64,000 bases of DNA, taken from positions 1,781,501 through 1,845,500 of the forward strand of contig WSYJ01000186.1 of NCBI GenBank assembly GCA_020186115.1. Reading direction: 5' to 3'. This DNA is from Histomonas meleagridis. Lineage: Eukaryota > Parabasalia > Tritrichomonadida > Dientamoebidae. How positions within the stretch are numbered: the first letter of the stretch is position 1; each line of letters opens with the position of its first letter. The position numbers and the translations under genes are program-made. The notes beneath the pieces are model-generated. The model did no database searches. It was not told where the DNA came from and saw only the letters and a program-made list of their open reading frames with translations. Positions 1-9,131 of this stretch are shown piece after piece.

Positions 1-1339
1 CATCTGGTTTATCTCCATCGAACACGTATTTATGATCCGCTTCGATATTCGACACGGAAAACATTTCTCCAATTCGTTTCTTACTTTCGAACATTTTCGA
101 AGTGAACACAAGTACAGCAGCTGAGACCGAAACATTTGCTTCAAGTCCGACGTGTAACAAACGATGAATAAATGCGGATATTATTTCGTCGTTTTTTTCA
201 TTAGTTAAAGCTTCGATTAATAAGTTAAGAAAATGTGGAAGTTTCGATGAAGTAGAAAACTCTGGTGATAACAATGCGCGATAAAAATATTCGTAAAATT
301 CTTTTGGCACTTTGTTCGCTTGTCGATGAATTGTATATAATAAACCTAACGATGGTAACGCAATGCCAATTGGCGCGTTTTGAATATGTTCATATAATGG
401 CGTAACAAGCGGTGACATTTCTTCCGGTGAACAAACTTGAGCACACTTTTGTGCGGAGCGCATTAATGACTTCAAAACTTTGGAATTGCTCTCATCATTA
501 CTTTCGAGGATTTTGAGGATTTGTGGCTTGATGGTATTTAATAGGTCTGTGGCTGTGGATTGATCATCGCTGTTGAGTGATAATTGACCAATGAAGTTAA
601 GAGCACGTTTTTGTGATTCTTTTGGAAAATTGGATTGTTGATCTTTGATGGCAGTAATAATGGCATGGTTCATATGTGGATGGTCACGAAGGATACTAAG
701 TATGGTAGAAGTGGCGACTGAAGCAACTTGTTTTAATGGATCTCCAAATTTGTAAACAAGAATATTCAGAAGAATACGCTCGTTTTCCGGTTTCTTCCGT
801 AAAAGTTCTCCAATAACACGAATTGAAGGTTCACGGACAAATTGTTGAATGGAATTTGCGAGTTTTTCAACAGCTTTAATAAATTGAGAATAAACAATCT
901 TTAGTTGATCCTCGAAGTAAAAGATAAGAAGGTGGAAATCTTTGGCATTTTTAAGTGGCTGATCATCAAATTTTTTTAATGGTCGATCTGGAAGAAGTGT
1001 TTTTATGTATATATCCATTGCACAATGCATTGCATCAATAGCTACACGTGGTTTACCTCCTAACATTTCATTTAATTGCTTGAGATTTTCAAGTGAAAGA
1101 ACTGGATAATCTTGAGCAAAAACTTTATAAGCAGATAATTTATCTTTTAGAGTACCACTTTTTAAAATGGATTCTGTAATTTCATCAACTGAAGTAGAAT
1201 TAACATATTGTTGATAAATCTCTTTAGATTTATTTAAAAGTTTGTTGATTTCTTGCCTTGGCAAACCTGAGGATTTACTTTGTATGTTCTTATTATAATA
1301 TAAAAGCTGGTACCAAGGATCTCCTTGTTGAATTTTCAT
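1..1339 (-). CDS. NOC1: NOC1/CEBPZ (Mak21) ribosome-biogenesis protein, 5' part
   Basis: The reverse strand reads open from an ATG at 1337-1339 to the window edge, giving the first 446 residues. The N-terminus contains DPWYQLLYY, then DKLSAYKVFAQDYPV, LLPDRPLKKF, LLIFYFEDQLK, ELLRKKPENERILLNILVYK, FGDPLKQVAS and DHPHMNHAIIT. These follow in order the signature of the CEBPZ/Noc1/Mak21 family (LLPDR, YFED.LK, PE.E..LL..lvNKLGDP, HP.M). In yeast and animals this protein works in the nucleolus with Noc2 in early 60S subunit assembly. The conserved CBF domain would lie beyond the window, just after the last visible residues (FDGDKPD). The gene is divergent from the zinc-knuckle gene, with only 54 bp between the two ATGs. 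The family call is from motif order by eye. Confidence 0.85.
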   Translation of the reverse strand, partial: MKIQQGDPWYQLLYYNKNIQSKSSGLPRQEINKLLNKSKEIYQQYVNSTSVDEITESILKSGTLKDKLSAYKVFAQDYPVLSLENLKQLNEMLGGKPRVAIDAMHCAMDIYIKTLLPDRPLKKFDDQPLKNAKDFHLLIFYFEDQLKIVYSQFIKAVEKLANSIQQFVREPSIRVIGELLRKKPENERILLNILVYKFGDPLKQVASVATSTILSILRDHPHMNHAIITAIKDQQSNFPKESQKRALNFIGQLSLNSDDQSTATDLLNTIKPQILKILESNDESNSKVLKSLMRSAQKCAQVCSPEEMSPLVTPLYEHIQNAPIGIALPSLGLLYTIHRQANKVPKEFYEYFYRALLSPEFSTSSKLPHFLNLLIEALTNEKNDEIISAFIHRLLHVGLEANVSVSAAVLVFTSKMFESKKRIGEMFSVSNIEADHKYVFDGDKPD

Positions 1340-1393
1340 TCCGGAAGAGAATTCGACCAATGTCAAAACCGAAAATCTTTTGAACGATAGAAA
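1340..1393. promoter_or_regulatory. Compact bidirectional promoter region
   Basis: Only 54 bp separate the divergent ATGs of the NOC1-like and zinc-knuckle genes, so both 5' leaders and core promoters must fit here or overlap coding sequence. It contains ACCGAAAATCTTTTGAACG, with a CCG core and a CTTTTGAA box like those seen before other genes in the window. The role is inferred from position. Confidence 0.4.
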
Positions 1394-1777
1394 ATGTTTA
1401 TTGATGAAACTAATCACAAAACAATAGATCTTAAAGTAAAAAAGTATGAATCATGTTCTCGGTGTGGTCAAATTGGACATACTTCAGAAAAATGTCCCAA
1501 TGCAATTCCATCAATTCAACAAATGAAAAATGAAATTGAAAAAAATATTCAAAAGGCAATAAAGCTTGCACCAAGCGATTGGGTAGAAGATGAATATGGG
1601 TTATATATGCCTTCAAAAAATCCAATAATTACAGAAACGCATACATGGAAAGATGGATCTTTTTGTTTTAATTGTGGTGAGTTTGGACATACATCAGAAA
1701 CATGTACCAAGCCAACATTCGAAAAGTTTGAAAAAGTTTTAGCAAAGCAACATTTAAAACGAAAATCAACAAGTTAG
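1394..1777 (+). CDS. Two-knuckle CCHC zinc-finger protein
   Basis: A 127-residue protein with two retroviral-type CCHC zinc knuckles. The first is at residues 21-34 (CSRCGQIGHTSEKC) and the second at 91-104 (CFNCGEFGHTSETC); both have the spacing C-X2-C-X4-H-X4-C. The linker is charged and mildly helical, and the C-terminus is basic (KRKSTS). Such knuckles bind single-stranded nucleic acid, so an RNA-associated role is likely, but I cannot name an orthologue. The ATG at 1394 is the first possible start and lies only 54 bp from the divergent NOC1-like ATG. Confidence 0.8.
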   Translation: MFIDETNHKTIDLKVKKYESCSRCGQIGHTSEKCPNAIPSIQQMKNEIEKNIQKAIKLAPSDWVEDEYGLYMPSKNPIITETHTWKDGSFCFNCGEFGHTSETCTKPTFEKFEKVLAKQHLKRKSTS

Positions 1778-2060
1778 ATAACAAAAAACAAGTTTTTCCA
1801 CTATGCAATCGAATGTTCATCTTTTTATTTAGTTATGATCTTTATGTGTATATTTAAATTTACCAATTGATAATTATCATAACGTAATAGTAAATATACA
1901 CTTTAAAATTAACCAAACATCATATTATTAGCAAAAAAGATATCAGTAATTATTCCTAATTATCCTCTTAAAATTTGCGTTATCTCTCTTGAATCGGGCA
2001 TTTATAAGCTCAAATTCAAACAATTGTCCAAAAAAACATCAATCATTTCAACGTAAACTT

Positions 2061-3713
2061 AGTATATTATCGACATCATCTGCAGTTTTTGGATTTTCAC
2101 TTCATGCAAATAATGATGATGTACTCCACACACCTGAACTCATGAATACAGAATGAGGATATGATAACAAAATTGATGTTTATGCATATGCAATTGTTTG
2201 TTGGGAACTATTAAACATGTTAATTACCTTATAACAAAACAAACTCAAATCATTTCAATGGTAAATAATATGAAAAGGCAACCAGAGTTATACTGTCGGA
2301 ATTTCTGTCTAACCACTAATTATGTCAACAAAGCAGCAAAACTTCTTCGTAAGTTTCCAAATGACACATTATCCACCAAACAGCAATCGCTGCTATTCCA
2401 ACAGGTAACGAAGATGTTGATACAACATATGTAAACATTGCATGTAAAAGCGACTTTGCGACAGAAGCTGTGTTACATGCGCTGAATCATAGCGACTTAA
2501 AACATGCTCTTGAAGTAGCAGCGCAAAAAGGAGCACCGAAAGAGAATATGAGATATAGGGGGTGCAAAAAGTCCTGACCCCATTTTCTCGACATCCTCTT
2601 GATCAAGAAAAATAAATGATATATAAATAAAAACTATAATGAATGAACTCTATGTGCATTTTATTATTTTTAAAAAATTTTGTTCACTTGTTGAAATATA
2701 AGTGATTGAATTTTTTCTCCCCACTCAAAATCGTCACTTTTTTGATTTTTAAATGGAATGATAGAGTTGGAACTCAAAAATGACATCAAAGATAATTTTC
2801 GACAAAGAATATGGTATCAATTAATTTACAAAAACAAAAACTTTTCTTTTTTGGTCTCTCTTTTACAAGTTCTAAATAATATTATAGAAATTTTTTTTAG
2901 ATAGCTTAATTTACTATGATTTTTTGTGTGGCAAAATGCCTAATTTCAATAAAATAAATAAATTCATGGTAGTTTTTAATGAATAGTCATTTTTATCCAT
3001 AAAATATATTGAACCAGAAATAGAAGAATCATATAATATAAAAAAAGAAAATTTTTATAAATACTTTGTTGTAAAAAAATATCGTAGAAGAAAGATCTTT
3101 CCATATGCTATCGGAATATATATATATATATAAATGGATTAATGCTAAAAAGATAAAAGTATAGGTTTTACTGTATCATTTATATTAAAAAAATATCTAA
3201 AGAGAAAAGCCTTAAAAGAAATTCTTACCTATATCAGTCATTAGATTTAAGATAGTACAATATTTAATTCTTTGGAATGGTAAAAAAAATTGAAAGGGTA
3301 TGGAGAAAAACACATAATATGATTTAAAAAATGAAATTATTTGTATATTTGGAATTGCCACTTTCGGAGAGCTTTAACTATGTTTGTATCAAAGATAAAA
3401 AGACTTTATAGGTGATTAAGAATCAAGATGACCACTTCTTTCAATAAATATGTATGAGTGATAAATACCTTTTTTATTCATCAAAAAAAGGTGGTTTCAG
3501 AACTTTTTGCGCCCCCTATATTATTAGAATAATATTTGCAATGTTTAAATGACGAACACCCAATACGAATTATAGCAGTGATTCGTTGTATCATTCCATT
3601 AGAAAAAGACAAAGAAGTGAACATTTGTACAGTCGAAGAATCACTCGATGAAGTGCACTGCGTTCATTTTGGTGGTGAAAATGTGCTTCGAAGGCTTCCT
3701 GTTGCCAATTGAC
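2061..3713 (+). pseudogene. Decayed protein kinase gene split by a transposable element
   Basis: Translated pieces resemble the C-lobe of a TKL/Ser-Thr kinase: TPELMNTE, then a TGA stop, then GYDNKIDVYAYAIVCWELL, matching the APE...D.K.DVYSFGIVLWELL region. Further degraded segments follow in shifted frames, including a helical stretch (FATEAVLHALNHSDLKHAL). The 959-bp inverted-repeat element at 2558-3516 then interrupts it, and coding-like sequence resumes (CLNDEHPIRIIAVIRC, then ESLDEVHCVHFGGENVLRR). The stops, frameshifts and insertion make it a pseudogene. The start cannot be placed; kinase N-lobe motifs are not recognisable upstream. Confidence 0.6.
2558..3516. mobile_element. 959-bp terminal-inverted-repeat element (MITE-like)
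   Basis: The left end reads GGGGGTGCAAAAAGTCCTGA (2558-2577). The right end, reverse-complemented, reads GGGGGCGCAAAAAGTTCTGA (3497-3516), matching at 18 of 20 positions. Both ends are flanked by TATA (2554-2557 and 3517-3520), which fits a TATA or TA target-site duplication. The interior is very AT-rich, with no open frame long enough for a transposase, so this looks non-autonomous. It sits inside a kinase pseudogene. I cannot assign a superfamily. Confidence 0.8.
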
Positions 3714-4224
3714 TTGATCAACGCTATGGTAATGTAAATGATTAAAAAAATTTATGAATAAGAAAAAAGTTATAAGCTTGTTTAGGAAAATAATATATTT
3801 CCCGAAAAGCTTTTGATTTCAGAAAAATACTGCCTTTTGGGAAAATAGTTCTTTTCCGAAAACAAAAGAATTTCCGAACAGTCTATAATGACTCGATTTT
3901 TTTTAATATATTTTATCATTTACTTTTCTTGTAATTTGTTTATTATTTGAATTAAATTTTTCTAAAAATACATTATCGGAAATTAAAAAAAAAGCAAAAA
4001 AAGTTTCTTTTTATAAAATCCATCATTTCCCGATAATTCTTAGAAGGAATTTTTACAAATTGAAATATGATGAATAATTTAAAATAGTAATATTAGATTT
4101 TTTGTTTTATTTAGATTTATATACCAAATTCAAGAATATTATCATTTAAAATGGTAATAAACTTCAATTGCTTCGTAACTTTTTAAATCAAAAATAATCA
4201 TTCGAAAGCCAACAACACCAAAAA
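3714..4224. other. Non-coding AT-rich stretch
   Basis: No open frame of note. It contains a mixed run of TTTCCGAAA-like words around 3790-3870 that could pair locally. Nothing further is supported. Confidence 0.4.
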
Positions 4225-4749
4225 CGGTTCCTATTCTCTAAACGGTCGTTTGACATCAAATAGAATATAATTATCTCGTTGTTTTCATTATATTAATCCT
4301 TAAAAAATATATAGCAAAGATTAATGATAACAGTAGATAATATTCTTATATCTTTATAACACAAAAACTTTTATTTAAAGATTTGACAATTAAAAATAAA
4401 ATAAATATATCATCATATAAAATTGGTTTACACACATAATTTTATGAGTTTTATATATTCCATTATATATGATTTTGCATATTAAAAATAATCAAATTTT
4501 TATAGAAGAATTATTGACTTTCTGTTAAAATTGAAAAGTCAGAATAATTATTTTGCAATTATTTCGATAATGATAATAGATATCAAAATTCTGTCTTCTA
4601 GAAAATGGGGTTTTTTATAGCATTTCTATAAATATGTTTATTTATTTGATATCTAAAAAAATGAGATCTGTAGCCAATCAGGAAATTTTTTCTGATTTCT
4701 GAGACAGGGTTGACTTTTTCACTGAAATTATACGTTAAAGGATCTTATC
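4225..4749 (+). repeat. Dispersed ~520-bp repeat, copy 1
   Basis: From ACGGTTCCTATTCTCTAAAC to about CGTTAAAGGATC, this is the inverted counterpart of 52690-53221. The first 58 bp differ by only a few substitutions, and the far end (TGACTTTTTCACTGAAATTA versus the reverse complement near 52730) also aligns. No protein-coding capacity is visible. It could be a MITE, a solo element or an old duplication; no clear terminal inverted repeat or target duplication was found. Confidence 0.7.
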
Positions 4750-4750
4750 A

Positions 4751-4921
4751 ACTTTTTGAATACTCTGGTTCCAGCATAAAATATAAAGTGTAAATCCGTA
4801 CTGAATTTACTTGAATCCACTTTTGAATGATATCATAGAATATGTTATATAAGATAATATAAAAACCTCGCATATGAAAAATCTTTTTGATGAAACGACT
4901 TTTTGAATACTCTGGTTCCAG
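4751..4921. repeat. Pair of exact 24-bp direct repeats
   Basis: The same 24-nt word, beginning ACTTTTTGAATACTC and ending TGGTTCCAG, occurs at 4751-4774 and 4898-4921, 147 bp apart. It abuts the end of dispersed-repeat copy 1. The ACTTTTTGAA part is a word that recurs near gene starts elsewhere in the window. Function is unknown. Confidence 0.6.
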
Positions 4922-5073
4922 TAACTGTTGAATAACAAACATTTCAACAAAATTCTTACAAAAACCTCAGCAATTTTATTCAAACCATATCTCAGAATTT
5001 GAAATCAATGTTTTTACAACAATTCAATCAATAGCGTACAAATTTATATCATTCTGATATTTGCTGTATTACT

Positions 5074-7674
5074 ATGATTACGAGAATTCTAATGATAATA
5101 TTCGCATCTATAATTTTACCAACACATGCTAATGCTGTTATAAATCTTAATTATACAACTGAATATTTATGGTCAGCAGACATCTTAGGCAGCGAAAAAA
5201 TAGAAGATCTTCTCATTCTAAACTATACAAATGATAGGTATGATGAAGTTCTAGAACTGCTCATAAGAGCCACGGTTTCATGGAGATATACCGTACCAAT
5301 TACTCTCGTTATGACTCGTGAAGAACATCATAAAATAACAGGCCTTCCTGTGGATGTGGAATTAAATGGAATCGGAGATTTCTGGGAACAATATTTAGCA
5401 AAAGCATATTATGATGTAAGAAAATTCGCAAGGCAAATTGACATTCCATATGCTAGCTATTTAAATGCATCTATTAATGGGTTGACAACTTATGTTCAGT
5501 GGCTCAATGAAAATCATGATCTTAATCCATATAAAGGTTACATCACAGTTAACCTTAAATCTACATCACATTTCTTGACCAGTCAAGATGAAGAACGTCG
5601 TTCTCGGCAAGAAGTTGATAAAATGTTTGCAACTGGTAATTTTACAGGATATGGTCCTGAGAATGATCTACACACAGATTACGAAAGATTAGTTGTTATT
5701 TGGTGGTGGATGCATGACAACGTTGTATATGGCCATGTTCCTCAATACGGAAATTCAGTATATAGTGCTCTATTCCAACATAGAACTGTATGTCGAGGCT
5801 ATTCTGCTCTATCAACTCTCTTCTTCAATCGCGCAGGTGTTGAAGGTTTTACTGTTCTAGGAGTTACGACAAGTGCACATGCATGGAATTGGGTACATCT
5901 TGGCGAAGATTGGTATGCATTCGACAGCACTTCAACTCTTGAAGGATTGTTCTTAAGGGGAATCAATGCAGAGTATCATAGGACTCATTATACTTATGAT
6001 GATGGTGAATTAGATTGGGGTTACCCAATTACTGATGTTGATTATGAGTATAGAAGGTATCCTTGGAATGAACCTAAAGATAAGCCAATATTATATCAAA
6101 TAGAAGCAACAGATTCTGGTAGAATTGGATCAAATCTTAAATGGACATTGAAAAAAGGGCTTCTTACTATTAAAGGAAATGGACCAATGCGTGATTTTGA
6201 AAACGAAACACTTGTTCCTTGGAAGAATTTCTTTGATGATATTAATGATATTAAGATTGAAGAAGGTGTTACGACAATTGGTGCTTATGCATTTTATAAT
6301 GTAGAGAAACTTACATACGAAAATTGCAAAGATAAATTGGGATCAATTCAATTAATTGGCAAAAAGGCATTTTCTGATTTAGATAAATTCCTTAAAGATT
6401 TTAAAGTTGAAGCATCAAGCAAAATTAATAATTTGAAGTTTTTAGGTGAAGAAAATAAAGCAAATTATGCTGAAAAAATTTCAAATGCAAACTCACAAGA
6501 AGAATTAAATGAAATTGTTGTAAAAGCACAATCTGAATCAAATAAAAATGAAGAAACACAAAAAACATTAGCAAAGAATAAAATTAATAATTTAATATTT
6601 TTAGAAGAAGAAAATAAAGTAAATTATACTGCACAAGTTTCAAATGCAAACTCACTAGAAGAATTAAATGAAATTGTTGTAAAAGCACAATCTGAATCAA
6701 ATAAAAATGAAGAAGCACAAAAAACATTAGCAAAGAATAAAATTGATGATTTTAAGTTTTTAGAAGAAGAAAATAAAGCAAATTATACTACACAAATTTC
6801 AAATGCAAACTCACAAGAAGAATTAAATGAAATTGTTGCAACTGCAGAATCTGCATCAAATAAAAATGAAGAAACACAAAAAACATTAGCAAAGAATAAA
6901 ATTAATGATTTTAAGTTTTTAGAAGAAGAAAATAAAGTAAATTATACTGCACAAGTTTCAAATGCAAACTCACAAGAAGAATTAAATGAAATTGTTGCAA
7001 CTGCAGAATCTGCATCAAATAAAAATGAAGAAACACAAAAAACATTAGCAAAGAATAAAATTAATGATTTTAAGTTTTTAGAAGAAGAAAATAAAGTAAA
7101 TTATACTGCACAAGTTTCAAATGCAAACTCACAAGAAGAATTAAATGAAATTGTTGCAACTGCAGAATCTGCATCAAATAAAAATGAAGAAACACAAAAA
7201 ACATTAGCAAAGAATAAAATTAATGATTTTAAGTTTTTAGAAGAAGAAAATAAAGTAAATTATACTGCACAAGTTTCAAATGCAAACTCACTAGAAGAAT
7301 TAAATGAAATTGTTGCAAAAGCGCAATCACAAAATGAAGAAATAAAATCAAATGAAAAAGAATCAGTAAAACAAGATATTGAAAAGTTGGAATATTTAGG
7401 CGATTTACAACAAGAATATATTGATAAATTAAACAATGCCCAAACAGAACAAGAATTTAATCAAATATTACAAGAAGCAATTGCGAAAAATGAAGAAATG
7501 AAATCAAATGGAAATGACTCCAAAGGTAACACCAATACAGCAGTGGCTATAGCTGTTCCTGTTGCTATTGTCGTAATTGCTGTTGTTGCTGTTGTTATTG
7601 TTCTTGTTGTTCGAAGAAAGAAGAACAATTACAAAACCATAAGTGAAAGTAGTGAAAAATCATCTGAAGTTTAG
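5074..7674 (+). CDS. Secreted/membrane transglutaminase-like protein with GA-type modules
   Basis: 866 residues. Residues 1-21 are a signal peptide (ILMIIFASIILPTHANA). A transglutaminase-like core follows with a complete apparent triad: Cys240 in TVCRGYS, His269 in SAHAWNW and Asp284 in AFDSTS. Residues ~350-420 resemble a BspA-type LRR unit (LLTIKGNGPM, IEEGVTTIGAYAFYN). From residue 450 come six near-identical 53-residue modules plus a divergent seventh, each with a three-helix pattern like the bacterial protein-G-related albumin-binding (GA) module. A transmembrane helix near residues 818-843, a stop-transfer RRKK and a short Ser/Glu-rich tail end the protein. It is probably displayed at the surface or in a secretory/lysosomal compartment. 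GA-like assignment is by pattern only. The modules look bacterial in style, so lateral transfer is possible. Confidence 0.8.
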   Translation: MITRILMIIFASIILPTHANAVINLNYTTEYLWSADILGSEKIEDLLILNYTNDRYDEVLELLIRATVSWRYTVPITLVMTREEHHKITGLPVDVELNGIGDFWEQYLAKAYYDVRKFARQIDIPYASYLNASINGLTTYVQWLNENHDLNPYKGYITVNLKSTSHFLTSQDEERRSRQEVDKMFATGNFTGYGPENDLHTDYERLVVIWWWMHDNVVYGHVPQYGNSVYSALFQHRTVCRGYSALSTLFFNRAGVEGFTVLGVTTSAHAWNWVHLGEDWYAFDSTSTLEGLFLRGINAEYHRTHYTYDDGELDWGYPITDVDYEYRRYPWNEPKDKPILYQIEATDSGRIGSNLKWTLKKGLLTIKGNGPMRDFENETLVPWKNFFDDINDIKIEEGVTTIGAYAFYNVEKLTYENCKDKLGSIQLIGKKAFSDLDKFLKDFKVEASSKINNLKFLGEENKANYAEKISNANSQEELNEIVVKAQSESNKNEETQKTLAKNKINNLIFLEEENKVNYTAQVSNANSLEELNEIVVKAQSESNKNEEAQKTLAKNKIDDFKFLEEENKANYTTQISNANSQEELNEIVATAESASNKNEETQKTLAKNKINDFKFLEEENKVNYTAQVSNANSQEELNEIVATAESASNKNEETQKTLAKNKINDFKFLEEENKVNYTAQVSNANSQEELNEIVATAESASNKNEETQKTLAKNKINDFKFLEEENKVNYTAQVSNANSLEELNEIVAKAQSQNEEIKSNEKESVKQDIEKLEYLGDLQQEYIDKLNNAQTEQEFNQILQEAIAKNEEMKSNGNDSKGNTNTAVAIAVPVAIVVIAVVAVVIVLVVRRKKNNYKTISESSEKSSEV
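6421..7374 (+). repeat. Six tandem 159-bp coding repeats
   Basis: Units start at 6421, 6580, 6739, 6898, 7057 and 7216, each encoding a 53-residue module beginning KIN(D/N)(F/L)KFLEEENK. Units 4 and 5 are nearly identical at DNA level, which shows recent expansion or gene conversion. The sixth unit changes after NEIVAKAQ and leads into a divergent seventh module (IEKLEYLGDLQQEYIDKLNN). Such an array should vary in copy number between strains. Confidence 0.9.
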
Positions 7675-8094
7675 ATTTGCAGTTTTTAATAAACAAATAG
7701 AATATCTAAAACTAAATGTAAAAATAAAAAATGAAAATAAAATCTATGTATTTTTCAAATCATTTGAGAAGAGCTTCTTCCACATTAGTGTTTCAGGGAA
7801 AAGTGTACTTCACATCCGCATTCTCAGATAGTTTGTTAATAGTCCTTCTCTTTGAAAGTGCCATAAATAATGTGTTATGCGAATAAGTCCGCCATTATAT
7901 GATTTGATCAACTAGTGATGAGTAGATGCCAAATTCGCGTATTGGGAATATCCCTGTTTCTTGACTATTCATATAAAAATCATGTGAAATTATATATTTA
8001 GCGATATGTTCGGTGGCTGTAGTAGTTGTGATTGAATATCCTGCAAAACATGTACCAAAGATAAGAACATAATAATCATAGATAAATTCGGGAT
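7675..8094. other. Intergenic, no gene seen
   Basis: No convincing coding sequence on either strand. It is less AT-skewed around 7900-8090 than true intergenic DNA, so it may be part of the decayed sequence annotated next. Confidence 0.4.
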
Positions 8095-8425
8095 TAGATT
8101 AAATGTTACCTTCGAAATCATTGATTGACATAATATTAACGAAAATAAGTCGTTCTTTCTTGTCTTGATCTATTCCAGCAGGTTCATATTCCTCTGTTTC
8201 ATATTTTTCGATTATTTGATCACCTTTCATCATAACTTTTAATGCAGCTGACTATGATAAATTTTTACTTGTGCCATCTTTGAATTTGACCTCATTTGTA
8301 TTGTATTTTTGTGCGTTTTTTAATGATTATTAATATTCTTCATGTTATCCCATGTCAGGTGTATAACCTTTGCCTGATCCATAATCCAATCTACCTTCTG
8401 CTATAAGATTGAATCCACCTTGGCT
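8095..8425 (-). pseudogene. Decayed coding fragment, family not recognised
   Basis: On the reverse strand a frame reads GGFNLIAEGRLDYGSGKGYT, then stops, then KYNTNEVKFKDGTSKNLS, a TAG, and SAALKVMMKGDQIIEKYETE, followed by ERLIFVNIMSINDFEGN. Codon texture and amino-acid composition look protein-like, but at least four stops break it. I do not recognise the family. Confidence 0.4.
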
Positions 8426-9131
8426 GCAAATAAGGTTAACAAATAATAATAATAATTTTTGAATAATTTAAATATGAACTAAAAAATTATGCTTTATTGA
8501 ACTAAATATAATTTAAAATCATTTCATACAAAAGGCTCAAAGTAAATTGACTTGTTTTTTATGATATTCCAACCTAACGTTAATTTACGATTGCTTTGGG
8601 TCCCAGACTGGGGGACTCCCAGCATATAAATGAAGCTTAACCAAACGTATACATTTTTGAATAGTTTATTTGATTTAGAAACTGAAATCTAATTGTACCG
8701 ATCATTATTAATACAAAAAAATGAAAATATAAATATAAATATCTCTATTTAGAATTGGTTATGGAATAAAAAACGATATATATAATGAAATACATCATAT
8801 GTTATTTAATTATGAATAAAATATTTTAAATCCATAAGAAAATTAGGATAGGAACCGTTCTCGAAAAACCGTGAAAGTGATGAGATATTTCTAATCAGTG
8901 CGCATAAAATAGAGAATAAATCGCAAAATAATTTAACCAACATATATTTATAATAAATATAAAATATAAATAAAACATATCAAAAAAATCAGACTCCCTC
9001 TAACTCTCTGTAAAATGGTGGAAATCCTTCACGCAAGAAGGGTTTGTTTTATCTCATTGAATTTGTTCGAAAAAATTTACAACCTTAGATACCTGATTCA
9101 AAAAAAAAAAAAAGGAATCATATCTTGTTTA
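8426..9131. other. Intergenic stretch with a small hairpin
   Basis: AT-rich, no gene seen. A GC-rich hairpin CTGGG-GGACT-CCCAG lies at 8608-8622, within a locally GC-rich patch. ATAGGAACCGTTC at about 8852 shares a 12-base core with the outer end of the dispersed repeat (copy 1) and with 32234. Confidence 0.4.
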
